38,768 nt of DNA. Source: Saccoglossus kowalevskii. Lineage: Eukaryota > Hemichordata > Enteropneusta > Harrimaniidae. The position numbers were made by a program, and so were the translations under genes. The notes under the pieces are model-generated. The model did no database searches. It had not been told where the DNA came from and was given only the letters and a program-made list of their open reading frames with translations. Shown piece after piece: positions 1 through 12,589 of this stretch. Where the stretch lies: contig NW_003134838.1 of the NCBI RefSeq assembly GCF_000003605.2, forward strand, positions 454,766 through 493,533, in the 5' to 3' direction. Numbering within the stretch: the stretch's first letter is position 1; every line of letters starts with the position of its first letter.

Positions 1-150
1 TATAATTTTTCGCACAAGGTACGTTTTCGGTGAATGTACCATTAACATTTCCTTTTGGAAAGTAGTTACACACCAAATATATTTCCTGACCTTCAGCAAT
101 TTCACAACCAACCCTGGTGGTATTTTTCCAGACGACTTGCGTAAACATAT
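1..150 (-). CDS. Gene A, last visible exon: C-terminal CAP segment
   Basis: The acceptor CAG precedes 150. Translation gives the CAP signature FTQVVWKNTTRVGCE followed by VCNYFPKGNVNG, and the conserved ENV tail. The exon accepts a phase-1 join from the exon ending at 2885, making Asp at the junction. The residue aligned to the usual His of the GHFTQ motif is Met. The normally conserved GCG is GCE here, whereas gene B keeps GCG. The exon runs off the window edge before a stop. Confidence 0.8.
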   Translation of the reverse strand, partial: MCLRKSSGKIPPGLVVKLLKVRKYIWCVTTFQKEMLMVHSPKTYLVRKII

Positions 151-3100
151 CTGTAAATTAAACATAATTCATATGCAATATAAGTGTCTCTGAATCGAAT
201 GTACTGATTTAGAACCTAAATATAAATAAAGCTGCCAGCTGACTCTTTAAGGGTCTATGCAGGTAGAATCATATTGTATAATACAAGTACATATGGTGAT
301 GATTGCCAAGAATGAATCGCCCCCTTACTTTTGCTTATACTTTATACACATTTTAGGTCTTTCCTGCAATGAGAGTTCTGAGTACTTTTAGTAGAGTAAT
401 TTTCATTATATGCAGTTTTGGTTAATCTAATTTGGTTGCATTTTCCTCACATGTTACATATTAAGTAACTTGCTTAAAATACATTTTTACAAATGATTGG
501 CTACAATTGTTTTAAACTTCTGACGATATTTGGGTTATGCCACATAGAAGATGTTCATTAATAACGTTGGGCAATTATATTATATTATATATTTTTATAT
601 ATAAAACTATAAATTGAATCTAGGAATCGCTAATAAAACATCGTATCATGCTCATTGTTGAACCTATTGCAACTAGTTATTATGAAAAGAATCCGAACAG
701 TGTAAAAACATGAGAATATAACGAGACTGTATGGAAATACCATGCCTGACATGCGACGTGATTAAACGAACATGCGTATACACTGGTGAAGATCTCTGAT
801 TGGGTGCTATATACGAGTGTGCATATATGACACCATAACCGATAAAAAAAGGTTAGACTGGTTGGGGCCACTGATTTGGTGGTAATTTAGGAGCAGGTGA
901 ATGTAGCTCGTAATCATATTGTACTGCAACTTCGTATAGAGGCTGTTGTTTGTACATTCGGACAACATGCAGTGTTCAAGTCATTGTGCAGGGTCTGATT
1001 TTTAGAAAGACTTTATAAGATATTACACGGCTGATTTTTATGTGACTTTCGTTGTACATGTTTTGTTAAACAAATCTCCAGGCCAGTCTATGCATGGCGA
1101 AATGTGAACGCACATGTGTCGTCTATATGCAGCTGCCAAGGTATCACATGATTCGGCCATGCTAACCCTGTTGTCACCAGTATGTGACTAGTTGAATCAC
1201 AATGTGGCAAACACCTGCTGGTAACATGACATAGCACCCCCACACACAAACGCCACTTGATGTTATAAGACCTGGGTGAGGGTTTGTTGTAAAGAATTGT
1301 AATTTTCTATTAATTATGCTCGAAATATTTTGATTGATATATAGTACATTGCGTACATTAATGCCCAACAATTTATCCGCTTGTACCACTAAGGATTTAG
1401 GAATTGTTGTAGCATAAGAAACGAGCGTATGTTCCCTAGATTGAAAAGAACTGGCAAATCCATCTATCATTACATTTATTCATTTTAGCTAAAATTCGCA
1501 CACATGCCATAGTTAATATTACTAGTACTGGAACATTCGGAATCTCAGGAAAAACAACTTCTGTTTTTCTATCCCATACTATAACTATCATTCCCGGATA
1601 TTTACAAGAACATTCACTTCATCAAATAAAAGAAAAGATCATACAAGTCTGACTTGCACAAACACCAGATATGATTGTAAAAATGGGCAGATTTAAATTT
1701 TTAATGAGGCAGCCAAAGTTTGTATTATCTACAATTAATTCCACAACATAGTATACTGAAACAATAATCACAGCATGTAGATGTTTCATTGTGCGAACTG
1801 ATTGGATGACATTTAATGTATATATTAATACATATTCATGTCTATGAAAGAGTTGCAGACCAACATTCTGCTCGACTGATTGATGTCACGTAGGGATAAT
1901 TTGTGGAACTGGAGACATTGAACAACTATGTTCCAAGACAGTGAAATTGTGCGCCTGTCAGCTCTGACTTACCATATATGAACCATATGTCATTGGCGAC
2001 ATCTAAGTATTGAGACCTCACCTAGAAGTCTTCGAAATGTACATACGAATATGAATCAGCCATCTGCATTACTAGTATGGTGATTTCCAAAATGTTCGAA
2101 ATTTATTTTAATGCGGCTACCCATCATCTTGATTATTTTACATTGTGTTCAGGTTGTTCGAATAAAATACACAATATTCTATATCAATACCTCGTTTGGT
2201 TTCTTATACAGAAGTTACATGTCGTTCATTTTTATTTTAAAGATATGCCAACGTACGCGTGTGTGCCCTCAAATGACAGTACATGTAGTTATACGGAGAA
2301 CCCGCACACCTATTGAAATTACCTGTGTGGAATCTTAGGAAACACTTATTCAACTGCTAAATACGATTTACACATTCATGCAATGACCTTTGTTTCTAAT
2401 CAGTGAAACTCAGAAAGGCTATGAGATGCTAATTTGTATAACCAATCTACTCAAGGTTACATATTGTGTGTTCAAATGACAATAATAAAAATAAAATCAG
2501 TGTATCAGTGTTCTGTACCAGTTTTAATGCAGAGTCCGATGTGATGCATTCCAAAAAGTATAAGTAAAATTGGTGAATAACCTCATGATACACAGTTTGT
2601 GACATAAAACCATTAAATGCCCATCTCGTTTTTTGTGTGTACTTTATAAATATAGATTTTCAAAATCGAACAAAATATCATATACACATAGTGAACATCA
2701 TTTTAATGTTATTATGAAATATATATATATATAATTTGCTCACTTTGCTCGCAAACAGTAGTATCATTATGCCCATGCATGCAAGTATACATTACTAATA
2801 CAGATGATACTATCCGAGTCATAATATATATGCATATCAAACATTTCGCAGTGCATTTATAAAAGCTCATGTACATCAACCTACCAGTAAGGACACTAGG
2901 CTTTGGTTCATCGCAGTTATAGATCTGTTTTTGCTTGTACCAATAGCCAACAGTTTCCATACCTATATATGTGCGAAAAATAAGAATATAATATATAATA
3001 CAATAAAACAATCACACCAGTAAGATTCATTATCAATCAGCTTCTGTACCAATCAATTAGAGAGTTTTGCAATTTCGGGAGACAGTTAATAAATTGCTGA

Positions 3101-6100
3101 CGAGACCTGATTTATTAATGTGATTCGCCTCCTCGAAAATTAAATTGCTGTCCAATCCAGTGGTGAGAATGCAGATAATTTTCTCACCAAACATTCGACA
3201 ACATCAACTTCATCTCGACATTTAGTAAATGTAACACACTGCCAGACTTTAGGAATAAAATACTTTTAATTAAAACGTTACACTTTGGCAGGTTAACAGT
3301 AACAAGAAAATTACAGAAAAGAACTTGTTGATCTTAGTGATGCCTGCATTTTTTCTGATTCTTTTGCGTAATAAGTTTCAAATCATTAGATATTTAGAGA
3401 TAATCAATAAATATATGTGTTGGAAATAATGGACTGTATAATAGCTGTTTATTGTGGTGATAATCGCATTATTGCCATTTTTGGTACGATTATAGTGATT
3501 ATATAGATTTTCCAATTCTTAGTCTTGAATAGAAACATAGTTTGCATTTTCACAAGCACCCAGTGAGATTAAATGTTCCGCAAAATTTGCAAAAATTTAT
3601 TTGTGGGAATATACAATGTGATTATCAGGTTTTGCAATACTTTTCAATCATTTGTTATTCAATGTCATGTAGAGCTACTCCACGGATATACTAAATTTAA
3701 ATCTGCTTAAAGTTGCTTCTTCAATTTTTTTTTTAATTCCAGACCAATAAGCTTAAAACTATCAAATGTGTTCGAATAATGCTTGTAATCATTTCCCTAT
3801 TTCTTGTCCACCTTATTGAGTACTGTTTCCCGTAGACAAGGACATCTGCAATTGTTTCGACCCTACTTACTCGATTACTATCTATTTTAAAGCGGATTTA
3901 TTTATCATTTAATTCTTAATTCCCATTATTCAGCTAATTTCTCATCACTCGTACACAATCTCGACATATAATAATGTATATGTTTGTCACGACATGTTAC
4001 CTCACACATTTGTAAAGTTGGAAAGCTACTTAAAGGTTACAGACGGTTATTTAAGATACGTTTTACCTGTTACTGTTGGAAAATGGTCCCGACGATACAT
4101 TGCAGTGTTTTCTCCAAAAGGCCAATATTGACCGAGGAATAATGCTGTTGATTCTTGTTTTAAGGTAGCATTTCCATATACTCTTGCTGCTTCTGACAAT
4201 ACCATGTCCCAAATCAGAGCTGGAACGCCATGTATACATCGAAAGTAGTTATGTGCTTCCAATAATTGGCGTTTGTATTCACTGATGCTACCATGTCCTG
4301 TTTGTTGCATCGGCATTACGCATGTAATTTCTGTAATGTCTGTAAATAATCGCGGGTTTGCTTAAGCTCTCAAACAATAGTGTATTTATTCAATAATATC
4401 GAATAAAAAACTCCCGTCAATGTGGATTAAACAAACAGTGTTTAATAAGTACACTATTGTCACAAATATCACCACCACCTAATATATATGCATAATATAA
4501 ACTGGTGTTACAGATAATGTAGTAGAATTGGTTAATTGTGATAATCCAAAGCTAAATATATATACTTTTTAGTCTAATCAACATTTGGTCATCTGAAAAA
4601 TGTAACAACACAGGATCTAGGTAATTGGGAAAATTACACTAAAATAGTTTGTCTTATAAAGTAGTTCGCTATTTCGTTTTTGGTTGTTTTTTGCTCTCCT
4701 ACTATGTTTGGTAAGATGATACTTACTTGTGGAAATACTATTCAATTCATCACTTTTATCTGCACGTCTTGAAGGAAGAGGATGAGGGTACTCAGAATTA
4801 CATCCATCAATCCAGCAATCGGCTGCAGAACATAGAATGCAGTGTTAATTATTAGTATTTTGCAACGTCACAGGAGGTCAATCAATACATTGTATCTTTC
4901 GTGTATTTATTTATTTAGGTGGGTATATGCGTGGTTTCATTGCCACTTTCATGATTTCAAAATCTTACAAAGTCTAGAGATATTTTTTTTAAAATTTTGA
5001 TTTCAAACTCATATTCAGTAATTTATACGTTACATACAAATATATTTTGAATGCAAATATATGTATAATATTTTTTTTTAGATAGCTATTACCTATTCAA
5101 TGTCATGTATTAGCGGCAAATAATGTGACTATTATTTTCACGATTGTCATTCATCATCACATGTATGATATGAATGTATTGTTTAACATGATTTCTGATA
5201 TATTTAATAATAGGAACAGTAACTGTGTGCTGAAGTGAAAGTAAGTCAAAATGTCTGTCGTCTGCATCGTCAACGTGAAGCACGGTAAACTGTATTATAA
5301 TCGCAATAGCCCCAAATATACTAAGCTGATCGATATCAAACTGGCCAATCTGTGGATATAGATGACCTGTGTAGATTTTAGAATTCCTTGCAGTTTTGGT
5401 GATTTTCAAAAGATAATTTTTGAAATGTATATACTGTCTATTATCAAACTTCATAGGGTTTTTGTTAATGTCTCTGCTTTGCAATTGAACAATTGAAAGT
5501 TCAAATTCCATGCTGGAAATTATTATTGTACTCTTATCGTTTTTTTTCTCATTGTGTCACATTTATTTTGTAAATTGTAGCAATATATGTATCCATTAAA
5601 CTTGTTGTTTAGTAACCTGGAAAAATAACTGCTAAGACTATTCGTTGAAAGCAGACAGTGATAGTAATTGGGACTAAACCATTTCTAGAAGGTAACTCGA
5701 ACACGTGCTTTATAGAATCCGAGTTTAATGTTGTTTACAATGAAAACTATAAATATAAATAGATATCAATTTTGTGTCAGAGGATAACGTCAACTGGTGC
5801 ACAGCAGCAAAAATAAAAAGGTAATCAGACATTCTATAATCATGTGGCTTAAATATACTTTCAAACATACGTTAGCAGCACATTTAGCCAATTCACAAAG
5901 TCAGTTTTCGATTTACGTACATGTAGTGAAACACAACTACCTTCTGAAACAGTATTGTCAACCGAGTTTATTGCATCTATATTATATTGATTGTTATTTT
6001 TATTAAATTGTATAAATGTAATGTTATTTCGTACCAAAACGCCAGCCAAAATGACTATTTAGCTCCATCAGTATTCGGGAGCAGACTAGACTAGCTTCAC

Positions 6101-9100
6101 CTAAGCTATTTTCTGCTGCCCAAACATCATTGCTCATCTTATATAGCTATATACTTTAATTTAATGTGAATTTGGTCTTGATTTTAATAGATAAGTATCC
6201 TCAAACATAATGGTGAATAAGGAATGTTAAGTTATTTGTTTTGTTGTAGCAGATATACTGGCCGCAACGCACTGCCTTTCTGTATGCAAAGTATTACAAC
6301 ACAATTTCAATTCTTCAATGAAGTTCAATAACATATATATCAAAAAGCTTTGATATATTGCGAATATCAAGTTACCAATCACTAAGACAATAAATGTTTT
6401 TTTTTTCTCCAACGTACACTAATATATGTCATTTATAATACGAATCTGTAGCCAACACAAATAATACAAATAAGAATCGTTGCCATACAATGTGATTTTT
6501 AGCCACATTATAAATCCGTTGACGGCTCCACTGCAGTACAACACTTGCTGTTGATATGCAAGAAAGGCAACAGGAGAGTATTTACTATAACGTTAATACG
6601 CGGACATCATACTATCAGTTATATTACTACGGCACTTCTATTCTTGGATCAATCAAGGATGTGCCTCATAATAATATGGTATGTATAGTAGACTGGATGG
6701 TTGCAGTAATTACTCAATTTAGTAAAAGTGCCTCAGAATTGAAGATATTTGATGGTGTGAATTTTATTGCGATACTGTTTTGAAGTATCAGTCAGCAAAT
6801 TAGTAGTTGAATTCTCAAATTAGCGCCTCAACTGGTATCACGTCGTTTAATTCCTCACGTTTCTTAAGCAAAAGTTCTAGATGAACAATGCCACTTTTAT
6901 AGCTTTACTGAAGAAGACAACTCAAAGATGCACAAAGAATTTAAATTCAAAGGCGAGAGATACGATAGTGCAGACAATTCATTGAACAAAGTGATTTGAC
7001 TGCTAATTTTTAAGAAAACCTTCAAAAAAGGGTATTGTTGACAGACTGAAAGGTCGATAGACGACACCAGACATTCACCTACATGAGCTGTCTGCAAACG
7101 TTAAAATGTGTTCAGATAAAAATTTTGACTCCGTTTATTGAAAAATTAATGGCATTTCAGTTTGTGAAGGGGAGTAAAGGGTAAGTTTTCTAGAGGGACC
7201 AGTGGAACATTGGCTATATTTTCCAAATGTTGTAAATGTCATTCAGGTGGGAAGTGTTCAGAAATACTTGATATATATATATATATGAAATCATTGCACT
7301 GGACGAAAACAAACGTTTACCAAGATTATCTGTGATGGCGCAGTTTGTTTCACTGTGATGAACTTTAACCCTACATACCATTTTTGTTTTTGTTTTTCTA
7401 GGTGAGTTTATCAAGTTGAATTATAATACTAATCTTTTATATCTCACTTGTTGAACTACCTACTTGTTGACATGCATGTTTTAGAAAGTTTGCAATTATG
7501 TATTTTTTCAGATTGTAAAAAATGTTTTATGATTGTCTCATAGCTATGTATCAGCTGTCGTGTTGATAAATGTTTCTTCTTGTGTTGTTATGATTGTTTG
7601 ATGTGAATGTTATGTATATTAAAACTTTTTATATACATTAAATTCACAATAAAATAGATCACCAAGGTCGCACATTATATAACTTCTGCATCATATAATA
7701 CAAAATTTGTCACGAATCACGAATTCATTCTCCATTTGGAAACTCTTCAAAAGAAGGGCGTTTTGAATTGAAGTTAGGTTGAAGAAACAAAGTACATTAT
7801 TTTTGAAATCAGTATGTGACGACCAAACTATGTTTCCCTTTGTTCAGATCAAATGCTTGAATAGGTTGCATGAGATCCACAAATAATGTTTTCATCAATT
7901 CGTTAGTATTCAAATAATGTCCTCGATCAATCTCACGACATTAATAGTAATACTTACATTCATTACTTCCATTGACAATCTTTGGCAGTATCACCTACAT
8001 GTCAGCAAAAGCAATACAAACAAATACATGGTCGATAATTATATCTATAGTACAGTGCATTCGTTTTTAAATGTTATGTACTTAATCAATTCAGGTTTTG
8101 AGCTACAGTTCTCTCTTTGATATAAGGTTTGGATATATAGGCTTTCTTGGGTATAAGACTTAATGACAGATTCATAGGCTTTTTGACAAAAAATATATGA
8201 TCAGGCGTCTCGTTCAATTTGATTCAACACAATATGTAGTAAACACGGATGTCTTATTGAATTACTTAGTGTTGGTCAGGAATTTAAGTAATATAGTCCC
8301 ACCTTGTTTGTGAATTACAATTTAATATTTTAAGGGACTGATGATTTGTATAGCTAAGATGGTTTTACTTTAGTAAAACAGAGCTAGTCACCTATTTAGG
8401 ATAATAAAGAAAACGTTTGGTGGACTAGTTGCAAAAAAAGCATGAAAATTGTTAAGATGGGTTTTGATTCAAACATGTTATTGTTACAGTTGAAATGATT
8501 TTTTGTGAGATGATTACTTGATAGAGACTAGTGGTGATATGAATGACTGATCGTTTGTTAGCGAGGTAGAAGTAATTAACACTGACTTGTGCCGTGCTAG
8601 TATTGGTAAGCGACGGACATGGCTCCCTGGACGTAAAGACATCTGGATGATTGCTATAGGTAATTGGGACATAATGCCATGATCACTATGTGGGCAAGAG
8701 TTTATGAATTTACAACGTATTTGAAAAAAATATGGAATAAATGCAGTTAAAAGGTACAAAACTAAAAGTTACTCGTGATTCAATGACAGAAAACCCATAT
8801 TTAATTTGATCTGCTATCACCCTTAGTAAATAACTTTTAGGCAACAGACATGAATGAACTCTACATTTGCGGCCTTCGTGAAAATACTTGTTGCGCATGT
8901 GCATTGGATGTCATGACATCATTAGTTGTTTAAATTATTTTCATGAATGTTCGGGATCGATGGGAGCATTTGATTTTTATTATTTATCGATTGTGATGAA
9001 AATCACAAGCAATTTCAATTATGTGTGAGCCATTTGTCCATCCCCAAATTGAATGAATTACAAAAAATACTAGTTAAGTATGTAATTCTACATGTACTGA

Positions 9101-9134
9101 CCAACAAAATCAACTCAGCAAATGTCATCTTCAT
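1..9134 (-). CDS. Gene A: secreted LDLa-like/CAP-domain protein, 3' end off window
   Basis: Seen: a multi-exon gene read leftwards, with coding exons 9134-9102, 7994-7958, 4822-4727, 4339-4067, 2962-2885 and 150-1. Borders are GT..AG, and the reading frame runs through all joins (phase 0 once, then phase 1 throughout), giving about 222 visible residues. The order is a hydrophobic signal peptide, a short LDLa-like module with reduced cysteines, and a CAP domain. The stop codon lies beyond position 1. Known: CAP proteins (Pfam CAP, the CRISP/GLIPR/antigen 5 superfamily) are mostly secreted, and LDLa modules are calcium-dependent binding modules. Inferred: an extracellular protein of unknown ligand. 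The LDLa module has lost two cysteines and the CAP signature GCG reads GCE, so this copy may be less functional than gene B. Exon borders were set by eye from splice consensus and paralogue comparison; no transcript evidence is available. Confidence 0.65.
151..2884 (-). other. Gene A intron between second and third CAP exons
   Basis: No further coding exon was recognised. The stretch aligns by eye, at reduced identity, with 20729-22755, the same intron of gene B, over most of its length. Its left part also aligns with 13117-14065. Small open frames on both strands lack splice context and are not kept between copies. A short AT run sits near 2719-2731. Confidence 0.5.
2885..2962 (-). CDS. Gene A, middle CAP exon (78 nt)
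   Basis: Acceptor ATAG before 2962 and donor GTAGGT after 2885; phase 1 on both sides, 26 codons. It encodes METVGYWYKQKQIYNCDE and a short tail. The WY pair is the usual CAP helix motif, but the Glu normally two residues after WY is Gln here. The gene B exon (22756-22833) has identical length and borders but differs at about seven residues. Confidence 0.8.
2963..4066 (-). other. Gene A intron between first and second CAP exons
   Basis: Noncoding. 3035-3650 recurs inverted at 16100-16716 and directly at about 23030-23680, so three diverged copies of this intron segment exist in the window. No other feature seen. Confidence 0.5.
4067..4339 (-). CDS. Gene A, first CAP exon (N-terminal half of CAP domain)
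   Basis: Acceptor TTTACAG before 4339 and donor GTAAAA after 4067; 273 nt, phase 1 at both ends. The encoded segment has the CAP start EYKRQLLEAHNYFRC, then HGVPALIWD, LSEAARVYGNATL and the motif FGENTAMYRRDHF. The Glu of GEN, one of the usual cavity residues, is kept. The His expected after the YA..L helix is not evident (TLKQEST). Protein identity to the gene B exon is about 87 percent by eye. Confidence 0.85.
4727..4822 (-). CDS. Gene A, short LDLa-like exon (cysteine-depleted)
   Basis: Acceptor CTGCAG before 4822 and donor GTAAGT after 4727; 96 nt, phase 1-1. It encodes DCWIDGCNSEYPHP and ends in ADKSDELN, the acidic calcium-binding end of an LDLa module. The inverted copy at 15934-16029 has Cys just before ADKSDELN and just after it. 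Gene A has Arg and Ser at those positions, so two of four cysteines are lost. The module is also short (about 28 residues against about 38-40 in a normal LDLa). It joins in frame to the 7958-7994 exon and the CAP exon. Confidence 0.65.
4823..7957 (-). other. Gene A intron between signal-peptide exon and LDLa-like exon
   Basis: 4823-6200 is present inverted at about 14430-15930. Within it a minus-strand open frame (5110-5511) is kept open in both copies, but it does not join in phase and its few differences are all replacements (see rejected list). 6200-7957 has no recognised counterpart and no recognised exon. A (TA)n run lies near 7268-7287. The complete LDLa exon of gene B has no recognised copy here. 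Confidence 0.45.
7958..7994 (-). CDS. Gene A, exon 3: end of signal peptide (37 nt)
   Basis: Acceptor ATGTAG before 7994 and donor GTAAGT after 7958. It starts in phase 0 and ends in phase 1, encoding VILPKIVNGSNE plus one base. It continues the hydrophobic stretch begun in the previous exon. The equivalent gene B exon (25122-25161) is one codon longer and aligns with the same borders. Confidence 0.65.
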
Positions 9135-9168
9135 TGTGTAGTTGTTTAGCAAGATCTGGATCACAATT
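9102..9168 (-). CDS. Gene A, exon 2: start codon and signal peptide start
   Basis: The acceptor TTTGTAG precedes 9168. The exon is 67 nt, exactly as in gene B, with ATG at 9134-9132 and donor GTCAGT after 9102. It encodes MKMTFAELILL, the positive and early hydrophobic part of a signal peptide, and ends in phase 0. A second ATG two codons downstream (9128-9126) could also start. Three copies of this exon in the window keep the same reading frame and donor. Confidence 0.65.
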
Positions 9169-9355
9169 CTACAAAAAAATAAAGCTGGTGATTCATATTA
9201 ACACAGACTATGACATTAATCATCGTTGAATATTGGTAATTTGACGGCTTTTGTAGAATCATGAAAGTGTATAAAATGTGTATTAACATTAATAGATATA
9301 CATTGTCACCAATGATGTTTTTTTAATTTCAAATGAACCTGTGATACATACTCAC

Positions 9356-9495
9356 CTGGGCCCAACCGCGGTTAGAGTTTCACTCTATGTTCCAGCTGTA
9401 TGAACGTATGTAGAAAATTTCCATATTACACCTGTATTAAAAGATTATCGGGGAAAATCTTCATTTTAATATATATATATATATATATATATTAA
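9356..9495 (-). other. Gene A, noncoding first exon (5'UTR), start approximate
   Basis: A strong donor CCCAG|GTGAGT lies at 9356/9355. The preceding 40 nt are conserved at 33922-33963 and 38602-38645, each followed by the same donor. Frames contain stops in two of three copies, so it is read as 5'UTR. The upstream limit is inferred from a TATA-like site near 9519 and is not observed. Confidence 0.45.
9469..9492. repeat. (AT)n microsatellite
   Basis: Twenty-four bases of perfect AT alternation lie in the conserved 5' flank of gene A. The homologous site near 38707 has no long run, so the expansion is specific to this copy. Confidence 0.9.
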
Positions 9496-9518
9496 ATTAT
9501 ACAGGTACAATTTCGTCC

Positions 9519-9526
9519 TATATAAA
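9519..9526 (-). promoter_or_regulatory. Candidate TATA box, gene A
   Basis: TTTATATA reads leftwards about 165 nt before the exon 1 donor. The same site and flanks are kept at 38745-38752, while the gene B position carries TTTAAATA. Conservation and location support a promoter, but the transcription start is not shown. Confidence 0.3.
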
Positions 9527-10029
9527 TTAACTCAAATATTGCTACCACATTGCTGCGTCACATGCATACATTAGTGGTATCGTCTGCTATCCTAGTTTAT
9601 CCTTCAATATAATATTCCATTAGAATTACTACTCTTTCTTTTTTATTTAAATCACTTTTGTAAATTTAATATTTTTTTTTCTCCTCGCTTAGTAGAGATT
9701 TTAGTTTTCGCTAAGATTTTAGTTTTCAAATCACACATTTTTTTAATGTTTAATTTTCAGTTTAATAAAACAAAAGAATGTTGTATTACATTATAACTAC
9801 AATTTAGAATTTCATATTTCCAAGAGTGAATTATATAAAGACAGTTTGAACTGTATAGGCTTATTATATTTATTTGTGTAGCCTTGTTTGCAATAAAAAA
9901 AATCGGAAACAGTTCATAAACAGAGACGGAATGCCCTTCGTTACTGTGTCTATTAGTGTATTGCCACTCCCCTCTTAGATATGCCTAGGACGATAAGGAT
10001 ATACTGCAAATGTTGGAAGGATTCCAGAG

Positions 10030-10048
10030 AAAAAAAAAAAAAAAAAAC
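10030..10048. repeat. Poly(A) run
   Basis: Nineteen consecutive A. No retrogene or LINE body is recognised before it. The homologous site near 34863 has a shorter A run before the same CTGGCTAAACTTCAAC-like flank, so it is an expanded ancestral tract. Confidence 0.85.
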
Positions 10049-11533
10049 CTCTATTGGCTAAACTTCAACAAATGACAGGCATTTTAACGATACCAGCCAC
10101 ATGTAGCTTATAGTGAACACTATTTCTGCCACATGTCTAAAACAAAGGAGATACGTTTTTTTCAATTTCAGCTTAAAACTTCAGATAGGACCACAGATAA
10201 TAAAAATAGGCACAAGTGTCTTCATCGTATCGTATACTGCTTACATAATCAGATGAAACTGTTGACAATGACAGCAATATGACACACACAAACGAAATCA
10301 TGTACTTGTTGATACATAATTTAATACAAAAGTCAATAAACCAATCTACATTTTAAGAAGATTCAATGTCGAAATAAAGCATATCTACGGTGTCATAAGC
10401 TGATCACAACATACATACGGATAAAATGGGTCAGCTGTTGGTGGTATGTTCACTAATAACATATTTTTACCTGAGCCAATAAAAAGATTTAAATCCACAA
10501 AGCAGCATTGTCGTGTAAGCGTTTGAAGCATAAAAATAGAATATGCCACAATATGTTAGCGCCGACCTATTAATGTATTTTCCGAAGACGCGTATATGCT
10601 ACATGCAAAACATCACGTTTTAAGCACTTAAAAGACATTGCCACGCATGCTACATTCAAAATATCAAATTAGTCATCACTCATGAGAAATAAACGTCTGA
10701 AATTGGCCTAGATGGCTTGACCAAAAAAAAAATATAGAAACACTGTTGTCTGAATAACGCGTGACCAATGAGAGTCATTTAATTGCAACTGCTTTAGCTG
10801 CTTGAATTTGAGTAGCTTTTCTCCACTCCTGGGGTGCGCTTTCTATACCGTACAATGATTTTATCTACTCCTAATATCAGGCGAAAATATTTACTATCTG
10901 TCTACTCAAACTAATGAAGAAATTAGATTATACTATGCATAAAAACAAAACTACAGAAGGAATATTTAAAAAACTGCCCCTAATATCAGACAAAACAATT
11001 TATAATTTATACCCGCAAATTGAAAATTGTAATAACTTTCAATGTACTTACAACTCACCAAGGGATTATAAATTCTACATAATTTAATACTCTAATTTAC
11101 AAGTTGAGCAGACATCTGAATAAACTAATTTCAGGTACTGATGCAAAATACAAATAAATGATGCGAATGAATTGTTATTTTGTACAGCTTCCTCGGTTAG
11201 AATTCAAACATCCGCTACCTGGTGGTAAGTCTGATAAAGGATCAATACATGTTTAATGTGCCTTGCTGTGTGAACAGGCACAACAAACAACCTGACAAAC
11301 ACCCATGCTAAAGGAAAGTAAACAATGGCCATTATTCGCCTAGTTTATCTCCCACAATGTGAACTGACTGTCAAATTAAAATGAATGGTGCAGTCAGCGT
11401 TTGAAACTCGACTTCTACTTTCCAAATATAAAATACAAATTATATTTGTTGAAAATAATATTGGCGGACGGAGTTTGTTTTCCTGTCTCGGAGATTTCTT
11501 GATACATATAGAGACATCTAACCATAGTGAAAT

Positions 11534-11580
11534 GATTATTATTATGATTATTATCATTATTATTAATAACAATAATAATA
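11534..11580. repeat. (ATT)n / (AAT)n compound microsatellite
   Basis: Imperfect ATT triplets are followed by AAT triplets, so both strands show short false open frames rich in Ile or Asn. Confidence 0.85.
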
Positions 11581-12589
11581 GCAAACAGCAGCACGAAGAG
11601 ATTGATAATGCATAACATATAGTTTACATGACAAAAGTATGTTATTTTCTGCTATCAATTTGTTTCTCTCCCTAAGTGCAGTAATGTGAAGGATATATTA
11701 CAAATCACTAAATCAGACAATATTCATCGGGTTATAGGCGCATTTTAGCCACTTGTAAGATCATTCACAAACTGGAAGAAAAATTGAAAATCAAATCTAC
11801 CATCAACATAATAGACATGTGACTCTAATATGTTCTGTTTCGCACCCAGATAGGAAATCATTTTTAACTTATTGTAACTTTTAGTAATGCAAGCTATAGT
11901 CTTTCTCTCACTTATTTGATAAGACTGTACTATAGATTGTTTGTGTGATACTGTTTGGTACCTGTGATCAAAGTCTAAACTGCTATTACTGCCTAGCTAT
12001 ATGATACTGCCTCTTACACAGGGTGGGAGATAATTATCAAATAATGATTGCATTACACATGCAATACAATTTATAAAAACGTGTGAAAATATATATGTTC
12101 GCGCGCAATTAATTATTGTTTACAAACGCTCATATCCTATTATTTTTCTTCAAGAGGTTGCTGAATCGTTAATGTTTTAATGGCATATCCAAGGAACTCT
12201 CACTTGAGTTATTACAATGTCTACTCCGCATAGATCTGATGAACAGCCGGTAAAAAAGGTGCTGGAGTAAACTTGTGTATAGTAGCATGGCAGTAAACAT
12301 ATAGAGGACACTCACCTTCTCACAGAAAGTAGTATGTAAACACCGAGCAATGTAAGGAAGTTGGGCCATTCAAAGATGCGGCAAAGCTGATATTAATCGA
12401 AAATGGTTGACTTAAAATTAAATCCTTATTCATAATGTAAAAACAAATTATTTTTTTAATGTTATTAGAGTTTGAAAATTGTAACTGTACTAGAACACGT
12501 GTTTAATTGACGAAAAGGCAAATTTCTTTCTAGACTACCGGCACACAACTTCAAAAATAGAAAGTAGAGCCTCTAATGAGTGCGCTATT

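Larger units (their letters stand above)
8860..9640 (-). repeat. Promoter/first-exon cassette, copy 1 of 3
   Basis: This block recurs at about 33490-34200 and 38040-38768. Shared markers include AATTATGTGTGAGCCAT, the exon 2 ATG block, the exon 1 donor block and, in copies 1 and 3, TGCGCAT(G)GCATTGG-type sequence near 8894 and 38149. The last lies inside the intron or 3' flank of the cassette and is missing from copy 2. Confidence 0.7.

Noticed and set aside
5110-5511. Minus-strand open frame, about 133 codons, also open at 15135-15449 in the inverted copy, with a loosely CUB-like stretch (IIIQFTVLHVDDADDRHFD)
   Set aside because: It does not splice in phase with the signal-peptide exon. It has no cysteines and no conserved donor. 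The six or so base differences between copies are all replacements, which does not suggest protein constraint. It is probably noncoding sequence shared by recent duplication.
11188-11224. Plus-strand 37-nt frame flanked by TTTGTACAG and GTAAGT, phase 0 to 1 like exon 3
   Set aside because: It is on the opposite strand to the gene family, has no partner exons and no homologous copy. Splice-like borders of this quality occur by chance.
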